A stretch of DNA of 64,000 nt from positions 24,583 through 88,582 of the forward strand of contig JAKAVQ010000010.1 of the NCBI GenBank assembly GCA_021817245.1, read 5' to 3'. Every line of letters begins with the position of its first letter. Position 1 is the first letter of the stretch. The notes below the pieces were generated by a model. The model did no database searches, was not told where the DNA came from, and saw only the letters and a program-made list of their open reading frames with translations. Below, piece after piece: positions 51,653-59,816 of the stretch. A program made the position numbers and the translations under genes. This DNA is from Thermoplasmata archaeon (GTDB lineage: Archaea > Thermoplasmatota > Thermoplasmata > Lutacidiplasmatales > UBA184).

Positions 51653-52903
51653 GTGGCGGAGACGGCGCCCGACCGGTCCGCGCGCGAGCACCGGCGGGCG
51701 CTGCTCGCCGTCTTCTCGTCGACCTACTTCGTCCGCTTCGCGTTCGGGATCACCGTCGCCGTCTTCGCGAGCTACATCCAGGGGCAAACGGCGGGGATCG
51801 GCCAGGGCGAGGTCGGGGTCGTCGGGTTCGTGAGCGCGATGGCGCCGGTCGGCGAGCTCTCGACCGTGCTCGTCTCGGGCCTGGCGGCCGACCGCTACGG
51901 ACGGTTCCCCGTCCTCTTCGCCGGTATCGGCGCGTCCGCCCTCATATTCGCCCTGAAGGCGACGAGCCGTTCGCCGGTCGTGCTCGGCGGGCTCAACCTC
52001 CTCTTCGGGATCGCGAGCGGCGCCATCCTCGCGGCGAGCCTCGCACTGGTCGCCGACTGGTCCCGAAGCGACGAGCGCGGGTTCGAGATGGGGCGGTTCG
52101 ACGCGATGAACCTCTTCGGCTGGGTCTCGGGGTTCGCGTTCGGCTTCGCGGCGCTCGGGCTCCTCCCGAACGCGCGCCTCAACGTCGTCTTCGGGGTCGG
52201 CGCGGCGATGCTCGCGGGGGGTCTACTTCTCGCGTACCGGCTCGTCCGGGGCCTTCCCTCGCGTCCGCGGACCGCCACGTTCGACCTTTCGGAAGTGCTC
52301 CGCCACGCGTTCCGGCGCAGCGTTCTGCTCGTGATCCTGCCGTGGCTCGTGATCTACATGCTGATCGGTACGGCGCTCGTCTTCCTCGGTTCGGCGGCGA
52401 GCGGGCTCGGGATCTCCCCGACGTACCTCGCGCTCGCCATCGGCCTGGGCGGCGCGGTCCTCGTCGTCACGCAGCCGTACTTCGGTCGTCTGTCCGACCG
52501 CACCGGCCGCATGCGTCTCATGATGGTCGGCACCGTCGGGTTCGTCGCGCTGATGGGGTTCGCCTCGCTCGCGGTCGCCTACGGCGCCCGCCCGGTGATC
52601 CTTGGCGGGATCGCCGCGAGCGTGCTGCCGGCGCTCGCCTACGGCCCGGCCGCCCTCGCCGCGCTCGCCGACCTCGCTGCGGAGATGAGCCGGGCGACGA
52701 CGATGGCGATCTACTCCCTGACGATCTCGGCGGGGATGGTGGTCGGGCTCGTCCTCTCGACCTCGCTGTTTGCCGTGCTCGGCACCGGGGGCCTCTACCT
52801 CTTCTTCGGGGTGATCGCGGGGGGGCTCGTCGGGCTCACGGTCGCCCGGTACCGGGACGAGGAGGCCCTCCTGAGCGAGGGGCTCACGACTCGGGCTCGA
52901 TGA
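51653..52903 (+). CDS. Major facilitator superfamily transporter
   Basis: Twelve-helix carrier of 416 residues. The first half has the signature in VSGLAADRYGRFPVLFAG between helices 2 and 3, and the second half repeats it in TQPYFGRLSDRTGRMRLMMVG. A short cytosolic loop with FDLSEVLRHAFRRS separates the halves. GTG start, 10 bases after the VOC gene, so the pair may share a message, perhaps detoxification and export. Its 3' end overlaps the convergent cation carrier by 20 bases. Confidence 0.9.
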   Translation: MAETAPDRSAREHRRALLAVFSSTYFVRFAFGITVAVFASYIQGQTAGIGQGEVGVVGFVSAMAPVGELSTVLVSGLAADRYGRFPVLFAGIGASALIFALKATSRSPVVLGGLNLLFGIASGAILAASLALVADWSRSDERGFEMGRFDAMNLFGWVSGFAFGFAALGLLPNARLNVVFGVGAAMLAGGLLLAYRLVRGLPSRPRTATFDLSEVLRHAFRRSVLLVILPWLVIYMLIGTALVFLGSAASGLGISPTYLALAIGLGGAVLVVTQPYFGRLSDRTGRMRLMMVGTVGFVALMGFASLAVAYGARPVILGGIAASVLPALAYGPAALAALADLAAEMSRATTMAIYSLTISAGMVVGLVLSTSLFAVLGTGGLYLFFGVIAGGLVGLTVARYRDEEALLSEGLTTRAR

Positions 52904-53768
52904 CGATGTGCCGCAGGACCGGGTGCGTCTGCTTGAGCGCGAGCGTGACGCGGTCGATGGTGTTCTCGATCTGGTCCGTCGTGAGCCCGTCCTGGAAGTT
53001 GATCCTCAGGGCCAGAAGCGCGTCGTCCGGGCCTAGGAGCATCGACTGGAGACCGCGGACCCGGCGGACGTGCGGGTCGCGCTCGACCTCGGCGAGAAGC
53101 GAGCGGGCGACCCGGGGATCGAGCGCCCGGCCGATGAGGTATTCCCGGCTCTCCGCGGTGAGGATGAACCCGGTCGCGATGAGGAGGAACCCTTCGAGCG
53201 CCCCCGTGAACCCGTCGACGCCGAAGTCCCCCGTGCGGTACACGACGAGGAGTCCGACGAACGCCACGACGCACCCGGCGATCGTCACGAGGTCCTGGAA
53301 GAAGATCGACTTGAGCCCCTGGTTCGCCGATTCGAGGAGCGCCCGGAGCGTCTGACGTCCGATCCGCAGCTCCCGCAGCGTGACCGCGATGCTGCCCACG
53401 CTCGCCGCGAGCGTGGCCCCGACGACGACCAGCGAGACCCCGATGTGGGTCACCCGGTCGGGAACGAGGTACTGTTCGACGCCGACGACCAGCGCGAGGA
53501 GGCCCGCGATCGTGAACGTCACGAGGATGGAAACGAACGCCCAGAAGAACCGCTCCTTCCCTCGGCCGAACGGGTACTGGTAGTCGGCGGGACGGAGCGA
53601 GGCGTGGAGGCCCCAGAGGAGGAGCCCGCTGCCGATGAGGTCCGTGATGGTGTAGATCGCCTGAGCCAGGACCGCCCGGCTGCCGGACTCGAGTGCGACC
53701 ACGAGGTTGACGGCGAACAGCGCCGCGTTCAACAGCAGGGTTGCGACGATAACGACCTGAGGGCGCAT
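52884..53768 (-). CDS. Cation diffusion facilitator (ZnT9-like)
   Basis: Divalent-cation carrier of 294 residues, with six predicted helices and a C-terminal ferredoxin-like cytosolic domain ([35 protein letters not shown]). In the usual CDF metal site, helices 2 and 5 each give H/D-x-x-x-D. Here helix 2 reads [13 protein letters not shown] and helix 5 [13 protein letters not shown], keeping the aspartates but not the histidines. This is closer to the SLC30A9/ZnT9 branch, so metal specificity may differ. The ATG at 53768 ([12 protein letters not shown]) is 45 bases from a CTTTATCC element; the ORF-track start is too early. Confidence 0.85.
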   Translation of the reverse strand: MRPQVVIVATLLLNAALFAVNLVVALESGSRAVLAQAIYTITDLIGSGLLLWGLHASLRPADYQYPFGRGKERFFWAFVSILVTFTIAGLLALVVGVEQYLVPDRVTHIGVSLVVVGATLAASVGSIAVTLRELRIGRQTLRALLESANQGLKSIFFQDLVTIAGCVVAFVGLLVVYRTGDFGVDGFTGALEGFLLIATGFILTAESREYLIGRALDPRVARSLLAEVERDPHVRRVRGLQSMLLGPDDALLALRINFQDGLTTDQIENTIDRVTLALKQTHPVLRHIVIEPES

Positions 53769-53896
53769 CCGCGTCCGACGGGGGAGCCGGTGACGTTCGC
53801 TACGCTTCCCCGAAGGATAAAGGGGCATGGCGCACCGTCGGGGCCCGCGGCGCACGCGGTCGGGACCAACCGTTAAATCGCGAGACCCTGTTCTCG

Positions 53897-54886
53897 ATGC
53901 GAGGTTTCCCGATGAGCGAGTCGAGCCACGGGACCCCGGCCTCGTCGGGGCCCGGGGAAGCGAAGGCGGCCCCAAGCGACCGGTCCCCGCGTCCCTCGCT
54001 CCGGCGTCTCGGCCTCTCGCCGGGCAAGACGACCCGTCTCAAGCGACTGCTGTACGACCACGGTCCCGGCGGGGGGACGATGCTGGTCCTGCCGATCGAC
54101 CAGGGGCTCGAGCACGGACCGGTCGACTTCTTTGCGAACCCCGATGCGCTCTCGCCCACGTACCAGTACGACCTCGCCCGGGAAGGGAACTTCAGCGCGA
54201 TCGCCCTCCACATCGGGCTCGCGGAGAAGTACTTCCACGAGTACGCGGGCGACGTTCCGCTGATCCTGAAGCTCAACGGGAAGACCGGTATCCCGTCGGA
54301 CGCGCAGGCGTTCAGCCCGCTCACGGGAACGGTCGAGGACGCGGTGCGCCTGGGAGCGGACGCCGTTGGCTACACGATCTACGTCGGCTCGCCCGCGCAG
54401 GATCGGGACTTTCTGCAGTTCGTCGGGGTCCGGCGCGACGCCGAGCGGCTCGGCATGCCCGTGATCGTATGGGCGTACCCCCGCGGGGAGGCGGTCTCGA
54501 AGCGCGGCGGCAAGGAGAGCCTCTACGCGGTCGACTACGCGGCGCGCGTCGCGCTCGAGCTCGGGGCCGACGTCGTCAAGGTGAACTACCCGGTCCCGTC
54601 CGAGAAGGATGCCGAGAGCCCTCCGCCCTACAACACGCTCCGACCCTCCCCCGACGGGGCGTTCCGCAAGGTCGTCGAGAGCGCGGGCCGCTGCCTTGTC
54701 CTCGTCTCGGGCGGAGAGAAGGTGGGCGACGCCGAGCTCCTGCGCAAGGTCCGCTCGTCGATGGACGCGGGCGCGACCGGGATCATCTTCGGCCGCAACC
54801 TCTGGCAACGTCCGAAGGCCGAGGCGCTCCGCCTGACCCGGGAGCTCCATGCGATCTTCCGGGAATACGCCGAACCGTTCGCCTAG
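53897..54886 (+). CDS. fba: Class I fructose-bisphosphate aldolase (DhnA type)
   Basis: Archaeal-type class I aldolase of 329 residues for glycolysis or gluconeogenesis. [24 protein letters not shown] is the family's first block. [43 protein letters not shown] and the Schiff-base lysine in [10 protein letters not shown] follow. [37 protein letters not shown] is the phosphate-binding end. An extra 40-residue N-terminal Ser/Pro-rich stretch precedes the barrel; a second in-frame ATG five codons on may be the true start. GTTAAATC at 53872-53879 is the TATA box. Confidence 0.95.
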   Translation: MRGFPMSESSHGTPASSGPGEAKAAPSDRSPRPSLRRLGLSPGKTTRLKRLLYDHGPGGGTMLVLPIDQGLEHGPVDFFANPDALSPTYQYDLAREGNFSAIALHIGLAEKYFHEYAGDVPLILKLNGKTGIPSDAQAFSPLTGTVEDAVRLGADAVGYTIYVGSPAQDRDFLQFVGVRRDAERLGMPVIVWAYPRGEAVSKRGGKESLYAVDYAARVALELGADVVKVNYPVPSEKDAESPPPYNTLRPSPDGAFRKVVESAGRCLVLVSGGEKVGDAELLRKVRSSMDAGATGIIFGRNLWQRPKAEALRLTRELHAIFREYAEPFA

Positions 54887-55415
54887 GCCCCCGATCCGCC
54901 GGCTCGTGGTCGTCCTCGGCGACGACGACCCGAGGGCCTGCACCGGTCGCCGGATGTTGCGTCGCGGTCTCGCGCAACCGTCCTCCCGACGCGACCCGGG
55001 GGCGAGACCGATCGTGCTCGACCCGTTCGCCGCCGAGCCGCTCTCCCGGAAGGACCGGGCGACCGCCGAAACGCACGGGATCCTCGTCGTCGACGGATCC
55101 TGGAACCGCCTCTCGGTCCGTGGCCGTTTCGACCTTCCGGCCCCCGGGGGGATCCCCCGGGGCCCGCACCGTCGGCTTCCGATGCTCGTGGCCGCGAACC
55201 CCCAGCATTACGGCCGACTGGGGGAGCTCAACAGCGTAGAGGCCCTCGGGGCGGCGCTTTACCTCGTCGGCCGGCCCGACGAGGCGGCGACCCTCCTCTC
55301 CGAGTTCGCCGGGGGCGACGCGTTCCTTGAGATCAACCGCGGTCGGTTCGCGGTCTATGCGCGCGCTCCCTCGCCGGACGGGATCCGACGAGCCGAGCAA
55401 CGGCTTTTCCGCTGA
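54849..55415 (+). CDS. tsr3: rRNA aminocarboxypropyltransferase Tsr3
   Basis: SPOUT-fold enzyme of up to 188 residues that transfers the aminocarboxypropyl group of SAM to a modified uridine of small-subunit r[26 protein letters not shown] corresponds to the family opening with [16 protein letters not shown] and [32 protein letters not shown] are the SAM-binding knot (AANPVNYG.p..Ls..EA). The ATG start overlaps the aldolase gene by 38 bases; GTG at 54906 is a shorter alternative. The spacing suggests co-transcription with fba. Confidence 0.92.
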   Translation: MRSSGNTPNRSPRPPIRRLVVVLGDDDPRACTGRRMLRRGLAQPSSRRDPGARPIVLDPFAAEPLSRKDRATAETHGILVVDGSWNRLSVRGRFDLPAPGGIPRGPHRRLPMLVAANPQHYGRLGELNSVEALGAALYLVGRPDEAATLLSEFAGGDAFLEINRGRFAVYARAPSPDGIRRAEQRLFR

Positions 55416-55554
55416 ACGCTTCCGCCTTCGGGGCGACGGGTGCGCCGCGGGTCCTGGCAATCTCCGTTCGCTCCGTCGGCGACGGACCGCACCCCACCCG
55501 GGGCTCGAGCACGGGTCGACGTCCGCCCGCGGCCCGGACGCGCACGGGCCGCCG

Positions 55555-56454
55555 CTAGTCGTCGAACGACCGGCCCTCGGTCGATAGGTGCTCGACCTCG
55601 AGGTCGCGGATCGAGAGGAGGGGATGTCCCAGGGGCACCCGTGCGACGATCACGCCCCCGAACCGCTCGTAGATACGGGTCGTCTGCAGCGTGAGGCAAC
55701 GGTCCCCGTAGAGGCTTCGGCCGGTGACATCCGGGTCGTGGCCGCGCAGGAAGACGGTGAGGTTCGTCGCCCGAAGGAACGTGTCGAGGTCGGCGGCCCC
55801 CCACGGGGCCGACCCGCCTCGCCGACTGCGGGAAGCGTCGCACTCGGCCCAGACGACCTCCGCGAGGAGATCGTCGGAAGCCGACTCGAACGAGGAGGCC
55901 CAGTCGGGGGCCGCCAGCGCGCGGGGGAACCCCGCGTGGGCGAAGTACGCTCCGTTCGCGCTGGTCGCGGCGATCGGCCCGCGCTCCAGCAAGGCGAGGA
56001 GCCGGTCGTACCGGTCGGCCTCGGGGCCCCAGAGCTCGTCGACCTCGTCCGGCAACGTCTGGGGGTACGCCGCGATCCGCCGGACCGTCTCATGGTTCCC
56101 CTGGAGCAGAACGACCCGGCTCGGGTCGTGGGCCGCCCACTGCAGAAGGAAGAGCGCGTTCGCCACGGAGCCTCCTGGGCAATCCGTGGGCGACCGATCG
56201 ACGTAGTCCCCGAGTCCGATCAGGAACCGACCCTCTCCGCCCGCGCCGAACCGGTTCACGACCTCCGCGGTCGACCGCCAGTCTCCGTGGGTGTCGCCGA
56301 AGACGACCGCCTCGCGGTCCGGCCCGCCGGCGATGCGGGCGAGCGGTGGATGGACCGGCACGGCCCTCTCGAGGTCGTCGAGGAGCCGGTCGGCCCCCGA
56401 CGGGGAGAGCCCGAGGATCTCGGGCGGAGAGAGGAGGTCGGCCGTCTTCCCCAT
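55555..56454 (-). CDS. PPP-family serine/threonine protein phosphatase
   Basis: Metallophosphatase of 299 residues with the full PPP signature. GDTHGDWRS binds metal, GLGDYVDRSPTDCPGG follows, LLQGNHETVRR carries the catalytic histidine-asparagine pair, and YFAHAGFPRAL and FLRGHDPDV complete the site. The order GDxHG-GDxVDRG-GNHE-HGG-RGH is that of PP1/PP2A-like enzymes; here HAGF replaces HGG. It starts 36 bases after the tRNA-Leu(UAG) gene on the same strand and could even be on the tRNA transcript. Substrates unknown. Confidence 0.93.
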   Translation of the reverse strand: MGKTADLLSPPEILGLSPSGADRLLDDLERAVPVHPPLARIAGGPDREAVVFGDTHGDWRSTAEVVNRFGAGGEGRFLIGLGDYVDRSPTDCPGGSVANALFLLQWAAHDPSRVVLLQGNHETVRRIAAYPQTLPDEVDELWGPEADRYDRLLALLERGPIAATSANGAYFAHAGFPRALAAPDWASSFESASDDLLAEVVWAECDASRSRRGGSAPWGAADLDTFLRATNLTVFLRGHDPDVTGRSLYGDRCLTLQTTRIYERFGGVIVARVPLGHPLLSIRDLEVEHLSTEGRSFDD

Positions 56455-56504
56455 AGCGTGCCGTCCGGCGCCGGCCTAAGGTCGGCGGAATGCGGGGGGC
56501 CGGA

Positions 56505-56539
56505 ATCCCCGGCCGCCGGTCCACGGAACCGGTCGGCCC
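56505..56539 (-). other. T-loop intron (59/60) of tRNA-Leu (UAG)
   Basis: Insert of 35 bases in the T loop. With bulges AAG and ATT cut after their second base, the exons join as TTCAAA + T, a normal T loop. The T stem is the outer helix and GGCCG/CGGCC the inner helix. The central helix (TTCA/GGGG) is weak with one A-G mismatch, so the motif is relaxed. Confidence 0.75.
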
Positions 56540-56587
56540 TTTGAACCGGCGCATGCCCTAGGCAACAGGGTCCTAAGCCCTGCCTCG

Positions 56588-56611
56588 TAGGCCCCGCCGT
56601 CCTTCGACGGT
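56588..56611 (-). other. D-arm intron (21/22) of tRNA-Leu (UAG)
   Basis: Insert of 24 bases. The bulge-helix-bulge is strict: outer CTC/GAG, central GGCC/GGCC, bulges AAA and TAC, inner CCG/CGG. Cutting after the second bulge base joins CCAA to CGAG and restores a 13-base D loop ending GGCCAAC. Confidence 0.82.
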
Positions 56612-56662
56612 TTGGCCGAGCTGGAGCACCCCCGCACAGGAAGTTCGAAACCGTGGAGAGAG

Positions 56663-56769
56663 TAGCCCCGGCAGGAGTCTCGGCCGGCGGAGTTAGGAGC
56701 GTCCGCGGCGTTCGAACCTGCGTCGCGAGATCCAGAGTCTCGCATGATTGGCCACTACACCACGGGGCT
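56663..56769 (-). tRNA. tRNA-Gln (CUG) with a T-loop intron
   Basis: Gene of 107 bases in two exons: 56769-56711 and 56676-56663. Spliced, it gives a standard 73-base tRNA: acceptor AGCCCCG/CGGGGCT with discriminator A, anticodon arm CGAGA-CTCTGGA-TCTCG (anticodon CUG), and T arm GCAGG-TTCGAAT-CCTGC. Without the intron the T stem cannot close, which would hide the gene from simple scans. No CCA is encoded. First gene of a two-tRNA unit. Confidence 0.92.
56677..56710 (-). other. T-loop intron (59/60) of tRNA-Gln (CUG)
   Basis: Insert of 34 bases with a full bulge-helix-bulge. The T stem GCAGG/CCTGC is the outer helix, TTCG/CGAG the four-pair central helix, AAC and ACT the three-base bulges, and GCCG/CGGC the inner helix. 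Cutting after the second base of each bulge gives TTCGAA + T. Confidence 0.87.
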
Positions 56770-56792
56770 ACACGGAAGCCAGCGTCGGGCCG

Positions 56793-56802
56793 TTGATAAA
56801 CG
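56793..56802 (-). promoter_or_regulatory. TATA box of the tRNA-Gln/tRNA-Leu unit
   Basis: TTGATAAACG reads CGTTTATCAA on the minus strand and ends 23 bases before the 5' end of tRNA-Gln. No second TATA element separates the two tRNA genes. Confidence 0.6.
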
Positions 56803-57137
56803 TTGCCGCGCGGAGGCTCGCGCTCGTGTCCGGGACGGGGGAGGAAGAGCTGCCGGAGGGAACACCAGTTCTGCCTTCCCATGGGTTTGGGTAGGAAACA
56901 GATACTCGCTTGCCCCGGGCGGCGAGGAGTCCCCACAGCTCCGCTCGGCCGGGCGCACCGATCCCGGACCGTTCTACCGGCCCCAAACCGCACTCACGAG
57001 ACGCTCTCGAATCGACCGATGCTCGATCGTCGCCGGGCCAGTTGACCGGCTCGCCATCGTGGAGTTGGGCCCGAGTTCGACCCAACGGCACAAATACGCC
57101 GGGAGAGTCCCACGGCGGTCCATGCCACGGAGGTTGC
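56803..57137. other. 335-base region between the tRNA unit and the ABC permease
   Basis: No gene is recognised. The stretch 56840-56945 has several short inverted repeats (for example GCTGCC/GGCAGA-like and CCTTCCC/GGGTAGG-like pairs) and a local AT-rich patch, unlike ordinary spacer in this genome. CACAAATACG at 57088-57097 is the likely permease promoter, and GGAGG at 57130-57134 could be a ribosome-binding site. Confidence 0.45.
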
Positions 57138-58967
57138 ATGGCGAAGGACGAAGGGACCCGGCCGGTCGTTCCCGCCCACTTGCCCAACTGCTCGCGGGGG
57201 TCGGCCCTCGCCGGCCGGCCGGGTCCCCCGGCGGGTTGTCGTAAGCTTCTCCGCTGGCCGTCGGCCCGCTGGGCGGCCGGGATCTACGTCGCGGTTCCGC
57301 TGATCTTTGGCGGGAGCCTCGCCGCCACCACGGGCCTTTCGCTCGGCGGGCTCGCGGGGTACCTTCCCCAAGCGAGCCTCGACACCGCCTACTCGTTCTT
57401 GCGCATGCTCGCCGCTTACGCGCTGTCGCTCGGGTTCTCGCTGGCGTACGGGTACTACGCCGCCACTCATCGTAGCGGGGAGCGGGTCATGATCCCGATC
57501 CTCGACATCCTCCAATCGGTCCCGATCCTCGGGTTTTTCCCGTTCGCCCTACTATTTTTTGCGGACGCAACCCCAGGGAGTTGGATCGGACCGAATTTCG
57601 CCTCGGTCTTCCTGATCTTCACGTCGATGGCCTGGAACATGGTCTTTGGCGTCTACGAGTCGCTCAAAACGCTCCCGGCCGACCTCAAGGAGGCGGCGGA
57701 CACGTTCGGGCTCGGGGGTTCGCTGCGGTTCCGGCGGGTGCTCTTTCCCGCGACCGTAAACCGACTCGTCTACAACTCGGTTCTCTCGTGGACCGCGGGA
57801 TGGTTCTTCCTGGTCGAGGCCGAGATCTTTTCGACCGGCCGTTCCCCTCTTCCCGGTATCGGCAGCTATCTCTCCCTGGCCGCGAGCCAGCACCACGGGG
57901 AGGAGTTCCTCGCCGGTCTCGTCGTGCTGGTGACCTTGATCGCCTTCCTCGACTTCGCAGTATGGCGTCCGCTCGGCCATTGGGCCGAACGGTTCCGCTA
58001 CGACCAGGCGCCGGCCGGAGAGGGCGGCGAACTGACCCCGACCCGCGACACCTCCGGGAGGTTCCGGCGCGCGGCTTCGTACGTGACGCGGGGGGTCCGT
58101 ACGGGGGTGACGCGAATCCGCACCCCGCTCGTCCAACTGGCGGCCATCGGCGGCCGGTCGGGCCGTCGGCCGAGCGAGCGCCGGCGATCCCTCACCTATT
58201 ACGCCACCCTCGGCGCGATCCTCGTGGTCGGTTGGCTGTTGCTCATCGCGATCGTCGTGGGGGTCTTTGATGCCCTGACGGGGCCGATCAGCGGACCGGT
58301 CCGCCACTTGATCTTCGAGGTCCCGACCGCGATGGGCGTCTCGGTCGTTCGGGTCGTCGTCGCCTACCTGCTCTGCCTCGCGATCGCCCTCCCGCTCGCC
58401 ATCCAGTTCGCCCGCAGTCGCCGCGCGAGCCGGTTGGGCCTGCCCGTGATCGAGGTTGTCGCCTCGTTCCCGGCGACCGCGCTCTTCCCGGTGATCGTCT
58501 TCGAGCTGATCCCGTACCTGTCGGCCGAAGGCGCCGCCGTGCTGATGCTGATGACCGGGATGATGTGGTATCTCTTCTTCAACGTCCTCTCGGGGATTCG
58601 GTCCCTCCCGCCGGACCTCGAGGAAGCGGCCCGGTCGTACGGGCTCACGGGACGCCGGTTCCTTCGACGGGTCCTCTTGCCGGGCATCTTCCCCGCCCTC
58701 GTGACCGGGTCGATCACGGCGTTCGGCGGGGGTTGGAACACCCTCATCGTGGCGGAGTACCTCAGTGTTGGGGGTGGAGGGACCGGCCAGTCGCTGAGCG
58801 TGCTCGGGATCGGCCAGCTGATCGACATCGCGACCGAACTCGGACAACCGGGCAACCCCCTCATGGCGGTGGCCCTGCTCACGCTCGTCGCGACCGTGAT
58901 CGCCATCAACGAGCTCATATGGAAGCCGCTCTACCGCCGGGCGGTCACGCAGTATCGGTACGACTGA
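57138..58967 (+). CDS. ABC-type anion transporter, duplicated permease
   Basis: Membrane protein of 609 residues made of two fused permease domains (COG4986-like). Domain 1 spans about residues 35-290 and domain 2 about 350-605. Each carries an EAA loop: LKEAADTFGLGGSLRFRRVLFPA and LEEAARSYGLTGRRFLRRVLLPGIFPALVTG. Around 60 basic residues link them. Relatives sit with nitrate/sulfonate/taurine-type ATPases but have no dedicated binding protein, and their substrate is not settled. The ATG at 57138 follows GGAGG and a TATA element; the ORF track is 76 codons longer. The ATPase gene follows. Confidence 0.9.
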   Translation: MAKDEGTRPVVPAHLPNCSRGSALAGRPGPPAGCRKLLRWPSARWAAGIYVAVPLIFGGSLAATTGLSLGGLAGYLPQASLDTAYSFLRMLAAYALSLGFSLAYGYYAATHRSGERVMIPILDILQSVPILGFFPFALLFFADATPGSWIGPNFASVFLIFTSMAWNMVFGVYESLKTLPADLKEAADTFGLGGSLRFRRVLFPATVNRLVYNSVLSWTAGWFFLVEAEIFSTGRSPLPGIGSYLSLAASQHHGEEFLAGLVVLVTLIAFLDFAVWRPLGHWAERFRYDQAPAGEGGELTPTRDTSGRFRRAASYVTRGVRTGVTRIRTPLVQLAAIGGRSGRRPSERRRSLTYYATLGAILVVGWLLLIAIVVGVFDALTGPISGPVRHLIFEVPTAMGVSVVRVVVAYLLCLAIALPLAIQFARSRRASRLGLPVIEVVASFPATALFPVIVFELIPYLSAEGAAVLMLMTGMMWYLFFNVLSGIRSLPPDLEEAARSYGLTGRRFLRRVLLPGIFPALVTGSITAFGGGWNTLIVAEYLSVGGGGTGQSLSVLGIGQLIDIATELGQPGNPLMAVALLTLVATVIAINELIWKPLYRRAVTQYRYD

Positions 58968-59000
58968 CGGTGGGCCGGACGCGGTCGGAGGGACGTAGCG

Positions 59001-59816
59001 ATGTCGCTCATCCGCATCGAGCACGTCGACAAGAGCTACGCGTCGCGTCACGGCACGATCTCGATCATGCAGGACGTCTCCTTCACCGTCAAGGACTCCG
59101 ACTTCCTCGCGATCGTCGGTCCCTCGGGATGCGGGAAGTCGACCCTGCTGCGCCTCATCCAGGGCCTCGACCGACCGAGCGCGGGCCGGATCTACTTCCA
59201 GGATCGTCCGGTCGACCGGGTCTGCAAGAAGATGGCCATGGTCTTCCAGAGCTTTGCCCTCTACCCATGGCTCACCGTGTCGCAGAACGTCGCCTTTGGC
59301 CTCGAAGCGCTCGGCTGGCCGGAGGAACGGATCGGGCCCCAGGTCGAACGGTACGTCTCCGTGACCGGGCTCGACGGCTTCCAGGAGGCGTTTCCCCGAG
59401 AGCTCTCGGGTGGAATGCGCCAGCGGGTCGGGCTCGCCCGCGCGCTCGCGGTGGAGCCGGCGGTCCTCCTGATGGACGAACCGTTCAGCGCGCTCGACCC
59501 GCTCACGGCGGAGAACCTGCGCGAGGAGGTCCTCCAGCTTTGGAGGGACCCTCAGCTTCCCCCGGACGCGGTCCTTCTCGTGAGCCACAACATCGAAGAG
59601 GCGATCGAGCTCGCCGATCGCGTGATCGTGCTCTCCCGACGTCCCGGCCACATCCTCGCCGAAGTTGAGGTGACCCTCCCGAGGCCCCGGGACCGGAAAT
59701 CGGCGGCGTTCTACGAGCTCACCGATCGTGTCTACTCCTTGATCACCGCCGGGGGGCAGAGCCTCGCGACCGCGCCCGCCCCGGAGGGCGCCGGACGCTC
59801 CGGAGAAGCCTTATAG
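59001..59816 (+). CDS. ABC transporter ATPase (nitrate/sulfonate/taurine type)
   Basis: ATPase of 271 residues driving the duplicated permease. Walker A is VGPSGCGKSTLLRLIQG, the Q-loop lies in AMVFQSFALYPWLTVSQNVAFGLEALG, the signature is ELSGGMRQRVGLARALAVEPAVLLMDEPFSALDPLTAENLREE with Walker B, and the H-loop is LLVSHNIEEAIELADRVIVLSRRPG. The Q-loop text and RPG.I motif match SsuB/NrtD-type ATPases. It ends soon after the nucleotide domain, and the C-terminal domain often fused to this ATPase is instead encoded by the next gene. Confidence 0.94.
   Translation: MSLIRIEHVDKSYASRHGTISIMQDVSFTVKDSDFLAIVGPSGCGKSTLLRLIQGLDRPSAGRIYFQDRPVDRVCKKMAMVFQSFALYPWLTVSQNVAFGLEALGWPEERIGPQVERYVSVTGLDGFQEAFPRELSGGMRQRVGLARALAVEPAVLLMDEPFSALDPLTAENLREEVLQLWRDPQLPPDAVLLVSHNIEEAIELADRVIVLSRRPGHILAEVEVTLPRPRDRKSAAFYELTDRVYSLITAGGQSLATAPAPEGAGRSGEAL

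Larger units (their letters stand above)
56491..56635 (-). tRNA. tRNA-Leu (UAG) with two non-canonical introns
   Basis: Gene of 145 bases in three exons: 56635-56612, 56587-56540 and 56504-56491. Spliced, it gives 86 bases: acceptor GCGGGGG/CCCCCGC with discriminator A, D arm CTC/GAG, anticodon arm CAGGG-CTTAGGA-CCCTG (anticodon UAG), a variable arm with TGCC/GGCA stem, and T arm GCCGG-TTCAAAT-CCGGC. No intron occurs at the canonical 37/38 site. CCA is not encoded. It lies 27 bases downstream of tRNA-Gln and probably shares its transcript. The ORF track shows only shadow frames here. Confidence 0.9.

Noticed and set aside
56476-56745. Small ORFs across the tRNA cluster
   Set aside because: The region is explained completely by two intron-bearing tRNA genes; the ORFs have no coding character.
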